Below, one piece after another: positions 1 through 7,017 of a stretch of 64,000 bases of DNA. The translations under genes and the position numbers were made by a program. Source of the DNA: JASGKO01 sp049840595 (GTDB lineage: Bacteria; Verrucomicrobiota; Verrucomicrobiia; Chthoniobacterales; Chthoniobacteraceae); contig JASGKO010000029.1 of NCBI GenBank assembly GCA_049840595.1, forward strand, positions 1-64,000, given 5' to 3'. The number at the start of each line of letters is the position of its first letter. The first letter of the stretch is position 1. The notes below the pieces were generated by a model that did not search any database, had not been told where the DNA came from, and saw only the letters and a list, made by a program, of their open reading frames with translations.

Positions 1-93
1 ACTTATAGAATCCGAACAGCACCTCACCTTGACGATCACTATATGATTTACCGTGATGTCATCCGCCGATACGATGGAACCGGAAACGCCTAA
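1..93 (+). CDS. C-terminal end of a cassette protein (partial)
   Basis: Frame 1 is open from the window edge to a TAA at 91-93 and gives about 30 residues, ending RRYDGTGNA. The stop lies inside the left box of the first attC, as in several cassettes downstream, which supports it as a genuine cassette gene end. The start lies outside the window and no family can be assigned. Confidence 0.5.
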   Translation, partial: TYRIRTAPHLDDHYMIYRDVIRRYDGTGNA

Positions 94-211
94 CCAAGCG
101 CTGCAGCGAACTGCTCCGACTGTCACGGCTGCCTGCTTCTGGCCTCCGCCTTGCTCCTGCCGCGCAGGACCGCGCCAGCCTCCGCAGTCGCTGAGCTTGG
201 AGTCGTTAGGC
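88..211 (+). repeat. attC site 1 (124-bp subtype)
   Basis: Left box GCCTAAC at 88-94, inner arm CTGCAGCGA, right inner arm GTCGCTGAGCTTGG, right box GTTAGGC at 205-211. The central part carries the GCTCCG...GTCACGG stretch shared with the sites at 2526 and 3047. Confidence 0.88.
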
Positions 212-221
212 ACATTCGCGC

Positions 222-491
222 ATGAAGGCCGAGTTCCAAGTGTTGAAAGCCAGACCGAAGATTCAGGTCGTTCTGAACCGCGACTCGGTTTGCGCGGGCG
301 ATGACTGCGAATCTCACGAGAAGACGGTCGAGGTTTATTCGTTTGTTGATCCCGAAGCTTTCGCCAGAGCGATTTCTTCCGGTTATCTTCCGTCAGTTAC
401 CGGAGTCGGGCATTCTTGGACGTGCGTGTTGAACGGTGTCAGGATGGCAGAGGTTACGACTTCTGGCATTCGAGCGCTTGTTCGCGAGTAG
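222..491 (+). CDS. Cassette protein of unknown function, 89 aa
   Basis: ATG start 11 bp after attC 1; stop 70 bp before attC 2. The predicted protein is small and soluble, with alternating hydrophobic residues suggesting a beta-rich fold, and a CAGDDC segment near residue 25. It has no signal peptide or membrane segment, and I recognise no family. It is the only substantial frame lying between the two sites in the cassette orientation, which supports it as the cassette gene. Confidence 0.7.
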   Translation: MKAEFQVLKARPKIQVVLNRDSVCAGDDCESHEKTVEVYSFVDPEAFARAISSGYLPSVTGVGHSWTCVLNGVRMAEVTTSGIRALVRE

Positions 492-560
492 CTCTATTGT
501 CAGATGTAGAATCGCGCACACTTTGTTTATCATTCAGCTACGTATTGAAATGACCCATGA

Positions 561-653
561 GCCTAACCATGCGCTGCAGCGAACCCGGCGGGGGCGTCGC
601 GGTTGCAATCATTGCCTCCCGAGCGCCGGGTCGCTGAGCTTGGGTCGTTAGGC
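561..653 (+). repeat. attC site 2 (93-bp subtype)
   Basis: GCCTAAC at 561-567 and GTTAGGC at 647-653 flank inner arms CTGCAGCGA and TCGCTGAG with one unpaired G. The central stretch CGGCGGGGGCGTCG recurs in six other sites of the array. Confidence 0.92.
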
Positions 654-666
654 CACATCGAGCGTT

Positions 667-900
667 ATGTCTTTTGCTTTTGATTTTTACTACCGTTCGC
701 CAGAAGACATGAATCGTGAGGAGCAAGTTATCGCGGAGGTAGCTTCCGGCGGCGGTCGCTTGGATTTTCGAGAGCCAGCAGATAGAGTCGGCGGGCCGAT
801 TTGTTTGACTTTCGATTTTGAGAGTCGCACACAAGCAGAAACCATTGCCGCAGCTTTGCAGACTCGCGGCGAGCATGTTGAGGGAGTTTATGATTATTGA
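667..900 (+). CDS. Cassette protein of unknown function, 77 aa
   Basis: ATG 13 bp after attC 2; TGA 9 bp before attC 3. The protein is small, acidic and soluble, with segments such as FDFYYRSPED and ICLTFDFES, and may be alpha/beta. No known motif was recognised. It fills its cassette and is unlike its neighbours in sequence, as expected for independently acquired cassettes. Confidence 0.7.
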   Translation: MSFAFDFYYRSPEDMNREEQVIAEVASGGGRLDFREPADRVGGPICLTFDFESRTQAETIAAALQTRGEHVEGVYDY

Positions 901-909
901 CGAGTTGTG

Positions 910-1017
910 GCCTAACCCATCACTGGAGCCAACGCCGGTTACGCCAGGCACTTTTCGTTGCGGGTTTCGGGTTGGCGCCAGTCACCGGCGGCGTGGCTCA
1001 GTTCTTGGTCGTTAGGC
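910..1017 (+). repeat. attC site 3 (108-bp variant subtype)
   Basis: GCCTAAC at 910-916 and GTTAGGC at 1011-1017. Inner arms are CTGGAGCCA and TGGCTCAG, again with one unpaired G. The internal sequence differs from most sites but matches the site at 7465. Confidence 0.88.
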
Positions 1018-1034
1018 CGCACTAAACCACCGCC

Positions 1035-1385
1035 ATGCAAATCGCCATTCTCCTCATCATCACTGCGACGCTGCCGATTGCGTGGCTCATCGCCGAGTTT
1101 CGCGCGAGCGTTGCGGTCAGACGCACGCTCGGCGTCGTCACCATCTTGTGGTCGTTCGGCGTCGCCGCGTTGGTCGGCAGCCTCCAGAACTTCAACGCCA
1201 ACGTCTATTTCACCACCGCCAGCAAAGAGTTGCTTGAGGCTTCAGTCCAGCAGCTACGCGCTGGCAAGACCGAGGCGGTGCTCCGAGAGTGGTCACACGC
1301 CAACGACGAGTTCGGCCCGACCTACGAGAACCGCGCCCGCTACAAGCAGATTGTTCAGCAGGCAGTAGAGGGGATGTCGAGATGA
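1035..1385 (+). CDS. Cassette membrane protein, 116 aa
   Basis: Starts 18 bp after attC 3 and stops 11 bp before attC 4. Two hydrophobic segments at about residues 3-20 and 33-51 are separated by a short arginine-bearing loop. A hydrophilic, probably helical C-terminal half (residues 55-116) follows. No family recognised. The layout suggests a two-TM inner-membrane protein with a soluble tail; its role is unknown. Confidence 0.7.
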   Translation: MQIAILLIITATLPIAWLIAEFRASVAVRRTLGVVTILWSFGVAALVGSLQNFNANVYFTTASKELLEASVQQLRAGKTEAVLREWSHANDEFGPTYENRARYKQIVQQAVEGMSR

Positions 1386-1395
1386 TGACCGTGCG

Positions 1396-1488
1396 GCCTA
1401 ACCATGCGCTGCAGCGAACCCGGCGGGGGCGTCGCGGTGGCAGTCGTTGCGTCCCGTGCGCCGGGTCGCTGAGCTTGGGTCGTTAGCC
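1396..1488 (+). repeat. attC site 4 (93-bp subtype)
   Basis: GCCTAAC at 1396-1402; right box GTTAGCC at 1482-1488. Same core as attC 2, differing at a few central positions. Confidence 0.9.
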
Positions 1489-1494
1489 GTCTAT

Positions 1495-1926
1495 ATGCCT
1501 CCCGCCAAGAATCATGAGCCTACCAGCACGGAGCTTGCAGCTGCTCACGACGCATTTGATATCACGGTCCTTGGCTTTAGCCGCGTCCTTGAAACACTAG
1601 AGCCCAGCGAAGTTTTGCCGCGTTACAATCGCATCGAGTTTATGATTCGTTGTCGAGCGCCATACGAGCCCCGCCCGCTTTTCCTCACGATTCGGCGGCA
1701 CGGTTCGGAAATCCAAGCTGACAATTTTTACACCGTCCCTTTCTTTGCCGCCCCGCTTTCCGTCGGGGCTGAGGCCGTGTATGAGCTTCTGTCTTTTGAT
1801 TCGTTCAATCTGCGTTTCGAGAACATTGCGGTAGAGATGTGTGACCCGGAGGATTATGCGAAGAGACGAGTATCAGTTGCACACGTCGAGAGAGCCAAGA
1901 AATTTGCCAGACGAAAGGACGGCTAA
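1495..1926 (+). CDS. Cassette protein of unknown function, 143 aa
   Basis: The same frame is open upstream into attC 4. The first ATG after the site (1495) is chosen because the upstream part only translates the recombination site. The TAA at 1924-1926 lies within the left box of attC 5. The product looks soluble, with aromatic strands (FLTIRRHG, NFYTVPFF) and a basic C-terminus (AKKFARRKDG). No family recognised. Confidence 0.7.
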   Translation: MPPAKNHEPTSTELAAAHDAFDITVLGFSRVLETLEPSEVLPRYNRIEFMIRCRAPYEPRPLFLTIRRHGSEIQADNFYTVPFFAAPLSVGAEAVYELLSFDSFNLRFENIAVEMCDPEDYAKRRVSVAHVERAKKFARRKDG

Positions 1927-2031
1927 CCATGCGCTGCCGCGAACAGGCGGAGCCGTTTTGGATCGGGCGTTTTTCCTGTTGTCCGGGCGCTTGCTTTTTC
2001 CGCGCCTGTCGCTGAGCTTTTGTCGTTAGGC
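1921..2031 (+). repeat. attC site 5 (111 bp)
   Basis: Left box GGCTAAC at 1921-1927, right box GTTAGGC at 2025-2031. The left inner arm is CTGCCGCGA, diverged by one base from the common form, and the centre is distinct from other sites. Confidence 0.85.
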
Positions 2032-2033
2032 GA

Positions 2034-2531
2034 TTGCGAGTCTATCCCGTGCAACGAGAGCTTTCATCCTCACTAACCGCATGGTGGAAGTTTATCTTCC
2101 CGGCGATCTGGATTTCCGGCTTCGGTGCCGGAACCGCCGCCTTATGGCTCGGAGCGTTTCATGGACGCGACAACCAGCCTCCTCCCGACTGGAGGCGTTG
2201 GCAGTTTCTCGCGATGTGGCTTGGTGCATCTGCGTGGCTCATCTGGTTCGCACGTCGGCTCCATCGCGTCTCATTGCAGGACGGCGTGCTCACTGCGTCC
2301 AATTTCTTCCGCGAGGTTTCCGTTCCGGTGACTGCTATCTCCCGAGTCACCCAGAGCTACATGAGCCGTCCGCCGACCATCACGATCTATCTCGACCATC
2401 AGACCTCATTCGGACATCGGATTGTTTTCATTCCTGCCGGTCGCGCTCACTATCTTTCCGAGCATCCAACGACGACCGAACTCAAAGAGATTCTAGCTCG
2501 AACGCACAAAGACCATCATGAAGTCGCCTAA
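2034..2531 (+). CDS. Cassette membrane protein, 165 aa (TTG start)
   Basis: The frame opens with TTG at 2034, 3 bp after attC 5. There is no in-frame ATG before the first membrane segment, so TTG is the best start, though it is uncertain. Hydrophobic segments lie at about residues 20-42 and 56-72, followed by a soluble domain with a short strand pattern (ITIYLDHQTSF) resembling small PH-like membrane proteins. TAA at 2529-2531 falls inside the left box of attC 6. Function unknown. Confidence 0.6.
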   Translation: MRVYPVQRELSSSLTAWWKFIFPAIWISGFGAGTAALWLGAFHGRDNQPPPDWRRWQFLAMWLGASAWLIWFARRLHRVSLQDGVLTASNFFREVSVPVTAISRVTQSYMSRPPTITIYLDHQTSFGHRIVFIPAGRAHYLSEHPTTTELKEILARTHKDHHEVA

Positions 2532-2650
2532 CCATGCGCTGCAGCGAACCGCTCCGCACGTCACGGCACCTGCTTCTGGCCTCCGCCTTGCCGCCTACCG
2601 TGCAGGTGCCGCGCCGTGCTCCGCGGTCGCTGAGCTTGGGGTCGTTAGGC
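2526..2650 (+). repeat. attC site 6 (125-bp subtype)
   Basis: GCCTAAC 2526-2532; GTTAGGC 2644-2650. Shares its GCTCCGCACGTCACGG centre with attC 7 and a diverged version with attC 1. Confidence 0.9.
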
Positions 2651-2667
2651 GCTTCTGCGCGTCATCC

Positions 2668-3018
2668 ATGAACGAGAGCCACAGCGAACCAGCTTATCGC
2701 GCGATTTCCATCATCGCGCTGATTCAGGCTGGCGTCGTTGTCGGCGGCACCTTGTTCGTTGCCGCCATGCTCAAGGCACACGGTTACGGCGGCGGCACTG
2801 TCCCGGACACTTTCTTCCGTTCCGATGCGTTATTCGTCCGGCACTTCGGCTTCACGCTGCTTCTGCTTCCCGTGGCCTGGGCGGTGGCAGCCGTCATTAC
2901 GGCGCGTGTAGCCACTCGTCCGTGGCTTCCCCCGCTGCTCCTCGTCGTTGGCATTGCGGTCGTCCTTTGCGCCATCTGGAGCTACGTCATGCTCGGCTTC
3001 AACCCAGCCATTCTATGA
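2668..3018 (+). CDS. Cassette three-TM membrane protein, 116 aa
   Basis: ATG at 2668 is the first start after attC 6; the frame is open further upstream only through the site. Hydrophobic stretches at about residues 12-34, 57-80 and 85-108 predict three membrane helices with very short loops. No family recognised. The stop lies 28 bp before attC 7. Confidence 0.7.
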   Translation: MNESHSEPAYRAISIIALIQAGVVVGGTLFVAAMLKAHGYGGGTVPDTFFRSDALFVRHFGFTLLLLPVAWAVAAVITARVATRPWLPPLLLVVGIAVVLCAIWSYVMLGFNPAIL

Positions 3019-3046
3019 GCGGACTTTTCTCCCAATCGAACGAAGC

Positions 3047-3170
3047 GCCTAACCAAGCGCTGCAGCGAACCGCTCCGCACGTCACGGCGGCTGCTTCCGG
3101 CCTCCGCCTTTCCGCCACCATGCAGCCGCCGCACCGTGCTCCGCGGTCGCTGAGCTTGGGGGCGTTAGGC
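3047..3170 (+). repeat. attC site 7 (124-bp subtype)
   Basis: GCCTAAC 3047-3053; GTTAGGC 3164-3170; inner arms as in attC 1 and 6. Confidence 0.9.
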
Positions 3171-3194
3171 GACTCCACGCGCACCCAATAATCT

Positions 3195-3584
3195 ATGCCA
3201 CTTCCTGAGCGATTCATTCTCTGGGCCGGAGACGGCCCCCTTAATGCCGTAGACGAGGTTGCAGACTTCATCGCGAGTCGAATTGATGAGTCGATCCGAG
3301 AATGCGACAAGGCGGACACGTGCTGGCTCAATGAGCTTATCGCCTACATGTGCTGCCTTTCCGCTGTGGCCAACACCTATAGCGGCCTCACTTGCCGATA
3401 TTCCCAAGTCGAGGCGTGGCGCACAAAGGTTCTCGAAATTTATGAGTGGAGTTGGGCTTCCCAAGAAAAGACGGAAGAGTATGCCACAGACAAGGCATAC
3501 ATCTCAGCGGTCATAAACTCTCTGTTCGAAGCCGTGGATCATTGCACCATTCCAAGCGCTCGCCAACCATGGAAGCGATGCTAA
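3195..3584 (+). CDS. Cassette protein of unknown function, 129 aa
   Basis: ATG 24 bp after attC 7. Predicted soluble and largely helical, with several cysteines (CDKADTCW, MCCLSA, a C-terminal Cys) and many aromatic residues. The helical pattern and size would fit a small regulatory or immunity-type protein, but no specific family was recognised. Confidence 0.68.
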   Translation: MPLPERFILWAGDGPLNAVDEVADFIASRIDESIRECDKADTCWLNELIAYMCCLSAVANTYSGLTCRYSQVEAWRTKVLEIYEWSWASQEKTEEYATDKAYISAVINSLFEAVDHCTIPSARQPWKRC

Positions 3585-3606
3585 GTTCCTCTTTTGTGCT
3601 CCCGAC

Positions 3607-3697
3607 GCCTAACCAAGCGCTGCAGCGAACGGGCCGGGAACTCGCTTCTGTGTTCGACGCGCTCACAGGTCCGTCGCTGAGCTTGAGGTCGTTAGGC
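3607..3697 (+). repeat. attC site 8 (91 bp)
   Basis: GCCTAAC 3607-3613; GTTAGGC 3691-3697. Standard arms with a unique centre and a GCTTGAGG variant of the right arm. Confidence 0.88.
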
Positions 3698-3714
3698 GCT
3701 TCTGGCCGCACTCC

Positions 3715-4236
3715 ATGAACGGACGCTATTTGATTCTTGCAGCAGCGGTCGCCGTATTCGCGGCGGTCGTCTGGCTTATGGACCCGTTTCTCCTCTTCAT
3801 TCTCGGCGTTGCACCGCTGCTTTGGATTGGACTTCCAGCTTCGCTTATCGCTGGTGCCCTCTTGCTCGGTGCCATCCGCACCGGACGGTCACGCCGCCCA
3901 GCATTGACCATACTTTCGGTAGTTGCTGCGTTCGGCTGTTTTGTCGGGCTGGCCATTCCCACCAACAGTTTCATCCAGCAGCGCGCCGTCGCCGCCGCCA
4001 AGCAGTATCCAGCGCGAGTTGCACCATTACTTGAGGCTTATCGTCAGGCTCACGGCTCTTATCCGACTAGCCTCAACGAGCTTCCAGCCAAGCCCGTTGT
4101 TCCCCGCCTCCTTCGCAGCTCTTATGGCTATCACTCGCATGGCAGCAGCTACTCGTTTTGCTTTGGACAGCCTGGCGGCCTTATAGACACTTGGAACTAC
4201 GACAGCGAGACACAGACATGGCATCTCTCAACCTGA
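3715..4236 (+). CDS. Cassette membrane protein with pilin-like C-terminal region, 173 aa
   Basis: Three hydrophobic segments at about residues 5-24, 28-53 and 63-82 precede a soluble part. The soluble part contains VAPLLEAYRQAHGSYPTSL (about 102-120). This pattern of a helix followed by a G-x-YP turn is familiar from type IV pilin and GspG-like pseudopilin C-terminal domains. There is no prepilin cleavage site, so this is not a standard pseudopilin. Cassette context gives no partner. The pilin-like reading is inference from a short motif. Confidence 0.65.
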   Translation: MNGRYLILAAAVAVFAAVVWLMDPFLLFILGVAPLLWIGLPASLIAGALLLGAIRTGRSRRPALTILSVVAAFGCFVGLAIPTNSFIQQRAVAAAKQYPARVAPLLEAYRQAHGSYPTSLNELPAKPVVPRLLRSSYGYHSHGSSYSFCFGQPGGLIDTWNYDSETQTWHLST

Positions 4237-4255
4237 ACTCCGAATCGAACGAAGC

Positions 4256-4416
4256 GCCTAACCATGCGCTGCAGCGAACGGCTCCGCGTGTCACGGTAGC
4301 TGCTGACTCTGGCTTGGGCATCTTGCGTCCGAGCCACCTTTGTCCTACGTCCGTGGCCGTCTCCTTCGCTCCACCCTCGCAGCTACCGCGCCACGCTCCG
4401 CTTAAGTCCGTTAGGC
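4256..4416 (+). repeat. attC site 9 (161 bp, diverged right arm)
   Basis: GCCTAAC 4256-4262 and GTTAGGC 4410-4416. The left arm is standard but the right inner arm reads GCTCCGCTTAAG instead of TCGCTGAGCTTGG. The longer centre contains its own inverted pair (CACGGTAGCTGC with GCAGCTACCGCG). It may be a weak or differently folded site. Confidence 0.78.
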
Positions 4417-4426
4417 CTCATCGCGT

Positions 4427-4771
4427 ATGAAGCGATTCGTCATCATTACTGTTTGCTTCCTGGTATTGATTCATGCTTTCGCCGCTTGGATTCACATGTC
4501 ATATCCCGAGCCAGATTCCGGGCCGACTCTTCGTCTTTGGCAGCAGGGATATGTTGAGGCTGGCTTGCCTGACTGGCACTTGCCGACCATCGCGCAGAAG
4601 ACATTTTTTCTGTGGTTTCCATTTTGGGCCTCCAGTGATCTTGGAGCGTCTCACTTGCCATTGGGCGTGAGGCTTCTCGTTTCGAGTGCTGTATGGTTTG
4701 CTTTTGTGCTGGGAGTTTGCAGTCTGGTTCGGTTTATTCGACGGAGACGGTATGACAAAGTTGAGGCCTAA
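4427..4771 (+). CDS. Cassette membrane protein, 114 aa
   Basis: ATG 10 bp after attC 9; TAA 4769-4771 lies in the left box of attC 10. There is an N-terminal hydrophobic segment (about 4-22), a soluble middle with tryptophans, and a second hydrophobic segment (about 79-102) followed by FIRRRRYDK, a basic cytoplasmic anchor. This predicts two TM helices with a periplasmic loop of about 55 residues. No family recognised. Confidence 0.7.
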   Translation: MKRFVIITVCFLVLIHAFAAWIHMSYPEPDSGPTLRLWQQGYVEAGLPDWHLPTIAQKTFFLWFPFWASSDLGASHLPLGVRLLVSSAVWFAFVLGVCSLVRFIRRRRYDKVEA

Positions 4772-4858
4772 CCATGCGCTGCAGCGAACCCGGCGGGGGC
4801 GTCGCGGTTGCAATCCTTGCCTCCCGTGCGCCGGGTCGCTGAGCTTTGGGCGTTAGGT
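4766..4858 (+). repeat. attC site 10 (93-bp subtype)
   Basis: GCCTAAC 4766-4772; right box GTTAGGT 4852-4858. Same core as attC 2. Confidence 0.9.
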
Positions 4859-4870
4859 GACTGGCACGCG

Positions 4871-5407
4871 ATGACCTACCACGAAGAACTCTGCGACGCG
4901 TTGCACTGTGCTGAAAAGCGCTTCGGGGCGAGATTCAGCAACGATGCGATCCCTCCGATCGTCTTTCATGACGGCCCTCCACAGGTCTATTTCCCCACTT
5001 GGTCGCGAATCGAAATCCGGCTCCCGCTCCGATGTGAGCATGATGACTTTGAAGCCCGCTACCACCTCCGGCACGAGGCGGTGCATCTTCTCTCGCCTGT
5101 CAAACGCCGCGAAATCATAACTTTGGAGGAAGGCCTCGCGGTGCTATTCGCCCGAGATTATCTCCGCGAGAATTTCGACTACGATGATGAGATGCCGCCT
5201 CCTTCCGATCACCGCTATGCGGGAGCTTTGATGCTGGTGGAGAGATTTCTTAAGCCTCGCCCGGATGCGATAGTGCGCTTGCGCGCGCAGGAGCCGGTCA
5301 TCTCCAGAATCACGACAGAGCTTATTCAGCAAACCTATCCCGAAGTTCCAATATCAGTATGCTTGCCATTAGTAACTCCATTTTATGCTCTATCAACCGT
5401 CGCTTAG
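4871..5407 (+). CDS. Cassette HExxH protein, putative zinc metallopeptidase, 178 aa
   Basis: ATG at 4871 is the first start after attC 10. The protein has an HEAVH motif (H68, E69, H72) preceded by a helix. About 15 residues later comes TLEEGLAVLFA (E86, E87), which would supply a third zinc ligand as in gluzincin-type minimal metallopeptidases. No signal peptide or membrane segment is seen, so a cytosolic protein is expected. The substrate is unknown. The TAG stop falls inside the left box of attC 11. HExxH can occur by chance, but the helix-spacer-EEG context makes a zincin fold plausible. Confidence 0.68.
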   Translation: MTYHEELCDALHCAEKRFGARFSNDAIPPIVFHDGPPQVYFPTWSRIEIRLPLRCEHDDFEARYHLRHEAVHLLSPVKRREIITLEEGLAVLFARDYLRENFDYDDEMPPPSDHRYAGALMLVERFLKPRPDAIVRLRAQEPVISRITTELIQQTYPEVPISVCLPLVTPFYALSTVA

Positions 5408-5495
5408 CCAAGTGCTGCAGTGAACCCGGCGGGGGCGTCGTGGTTTGCAAGGGTTGCGTCCCGTGCGCCGGGGCGTTGAGCTCGGGACGTTAGAC
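5402..5495 (+). repeat. attC site 11 (94 bp, degenerate left box)
   Basis: The left box reads GCTTAGC (5402-5408) instead of RYYYAAC and the right box GTTAGAC (5489-5495). The centre matches the CGGCGGGGGCGTCG subtype; the right arm is GCGTTGAGCTCGGG. It resembles attC 15, suggesting a related sub-lineage. Confidence 0.8.
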
Positions 5496-5528
5496 GTTGC
5501 TGCGCGTTCACTGTAACGGAAGTCAACT

Positions 5529-5990
5529 ATGCCTCGCCGCTCAACATGGGAACCCGGCAACATCTTTGAGGTCGCCCTCCCCGGCGGCGGACTGGGCTAC
5601 GGTATGATCATCGGTTTCCCACTCGTGGCGTTCTTCGACTTCCGCTTTGTCGAGCGTCCGCCGATTACAGACATCCTTTCCCGTCCAGTTGCATTCCGCA
5701 TTTGGGTCATGCGTTCCTGCCTCAGCAGGAGCGGTTGGCCAGTCATCGGATTCGCTGCCGTGCCAGATGCACTCAGCCAGCAGCCCGACTTCTATAAGTT
5801 TGACCGAATTGCACGATGCTTCTCCTTGTATCGTGGCCATTCCGAGGAACCAGCCTCTCGCGAGCAGTGCCTCGGTCTTGAGTGCGCCGCTGTTTGGAGC
5901 GCCGTTCATGTCGAGTCTCGCCTTGACGACCACTTCGCGCAGCGGCCCAATCGCTGGGTCCAGATGCTCAGTGCAGCCAGTCAATCATGA
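5529..5990 (+). CDS. Imm26-like immunity protein, 153 aa
   Basis: The N-terminus WEPGNIFEVALPGGGLGYG (about 7-25) fits the start of Imm26-type immunity proteins, and the order of later blocks fits too: FFDF, FRIWV, WPVIGFAAVP, FYKFD, FSLYRGHSEEPASREQC and LECAAVW. In polymorphic toxin systems such proteins neutralise a cognate toxin; in this cassette there is no toxin gene. The protein is cytosolic with no signal peptide. Subfamily and cognate toxin cannot be read from sequence alone, and the match is from memory of the family pattern. Confidence 0.7.
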   Translation: MPRRSTWEPGNIFEVALPGGGLGYGMIIGFPLVAFFDFRFVERPPITDILSRPVAFRIWVMRSCLSRSGWPVIGFAAVPDALSQQPDFYKFDRIARCFSLYRGHSEEPASREQCLGLECAAVWSAVHVESRLDDHFAQRPNRWVQMLSAASQS

Positions 5991-6000
5991 GTTTGCGCTC

Positions 6001-6059
6001 GTGACCAAGTTGCACTTGGTCACGCCCACCGCTGGCGAAGTTGCACTTCGCAGACGGTG
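6001..6059 (+). repeat. Two tandem hairpins with the same TTGCA loop
   Basis: GTGACCAAG (6001-6009), loop TTGCA, CTTGGTCAC (6015-6023) form a perfect 9-bp stem. GCGAAG (6035-6040), TTGCA, CTTCGC (6046-6051) form a second stem, extended by CACCG (6027-6031) pairing with CGGTG (6055-6059). They sit 11 bp after the immunity gene stop. No U-tract follows, so a simple Rho-independent terminator is not supported. Their function is unknown. Confidence 0.75.
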
Positions 6060-6253
6060 AGTGCCCCCAAGTGCCGCAAGCCCCGTCACTTTTCATGGGA
6101 ACGGATTGGACTTGTGATTTTCGCTTTGGTCGGAAATGATGCTTTCCATGGGTTCAGAATCCAGCGGGTGCTTATCGGAACGCGGCCATTTGAGACGAAA
6201 CTCCGGCCCAAAAGTTCGTCTTCTAAAGCGAAATTCACTTTCGCCTACTTCTG

Positions 6254-6260
6254 GTTAGGC
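6254..6260 (+). repeat. Lone attC right box (degenerate cassette junction)
   Basis: A GTTAGGC box stands 12 bp before the next cassette gene, exactly where other attC sites end. No matching GCCTAAC-like left box or paired arms are found between 5990 and 6254. The junction is either a strongly diverged attC or the product of a deletion. Bases 6061-6253 hold no convincing gene; one open frame there lacks recognisable features. Confidence 0.5.
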
Positions 6261-6271
6261 ACAGAACGCTC

Positions 6272-6901
6272 ATGAGCAATCACGAAGAGCTACCGGCTCA
6301 TCTCAGCAGTAAAAATTGGGAAGAGGAACTGACGTTCAAACTGTGGACAAGCAAAGGCACAAGGTTCCGCGCTGCTAAACGATGTCGAGTAAAGGGCCGT
6401 TACTCACAGACTGCAATCGCAATTCTCACTAGTTACCTGATTATTCTGAGTATTTTGCCCTATTATCTGAAGAAATCTCCACAACCGATTTCCCCGGATG
6501 TGCTTGCGTTTTTGACGACAGCTACATCCATAGTCCTATTAGTTTACTCGCTAATCGAATCAGGCAATAACTATAACCTTCAAGCATACAAATTCGATCA
6601 ATGTGCCAACGAGCTTTCGCGAGTCTACGATAAAGTCCGTGCGGTGAGTGATTTAAATGAACAAGAGAAGAAGATCAATCTGGCTCAGATAGCTCATTCA
6701 TATGAGGAGATTCTTCGGTCTACCGAAAACCACGAGCCGAACGATTATTATGTCTTTCGCCTATATTATCCGCATGTATTCACGACCTCGTGGTTACAAC
6801 GCATTCGCTGCTGGTGTCGCTACTATTTCACCACCGTCTTTTTGTATCACGTCTTGATCCTGCTCCCTCCGTCGATTTTTGTTTACCTTTACACACGTTA
6901 A
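6272..6901 (+). CDS. SLATT-domain-like two-TM putative effector, 209 aa
   Basis: A helical N-terminus with RFRAAKRCRVKGRYSQ (about 31-46) leads into TM1 (about 46-65) and TM2 (about 77-97). After these come a conserved-looking SLIESGNNY...KFDQCANEL stretch and a long helical region. This matches the SLATT layout: two TM helices with a cytoplasmic helical extension, predicted to form membrane pores in nucleotide-centred conflict systems. A third hydrophobic stretch lies at the C-terminus (about 186-206). SLATT proteins usually sit beside a nucleotidyltransferase, SLOG or reverse transcriptase partner; none is present here. The exact SLATT subfamily is unverified. Confidence 0.68.
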   Translation: MSNHEELPAHLSSKNWEEELTFKLWTSKGTRFRAAKRCRVKGRYSQTAIAILTSYLIILSILPYYLKKSPQPISPDVLAFLTTATSIVLLVYSLIESGNNYNLQAYKFDQCANELSRVYDKVRAVSDLNEQEKKINLAQIAHSYEEILRSTENHEPNDYYVFRLYYPHVFTTSWLQRIRCWCRYYFTTVFLYHVLILLPPSIFVYLYTR

Positions 6902-6910
6902 TCTCAATAG

Positions 6911-7003
6911 GGCTAACCATGCGCTACAGTGGACCCGGTGGGAGCGGCGCAGTGGCAATCCATGCGTCCCGTGGGCCGGGTCGCCGAGCTTGGGCCGTTA
7001 GGC
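6911..7003 (+). repeat. attC site 13 (93-bp subtype)
   Basis: Left box GGCTAAC 6911-6917; right box GTTAGGC 6997-7003. Diverged CTACAGTGG left arm and TCGCCGAG right arm, otherwise the common core. Confidence 0.85.
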
Positions 7004-7017
7004 CACATCGAGCATTT

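Noticed and set aside
53..4430. Short frames reading PNHALQRT...SLSLG-like peptides at many places
   Set aside because: They are translations of attC sites, repeated because the sites are repeated, and do not represent proteins.
6057..6275. A 72-codon frame between the hairpins and the SLATT-like gene
   Set aside because: It spans the residual attC box, has no recognisable feature and overlaps the next gene's start; coding is not supported.
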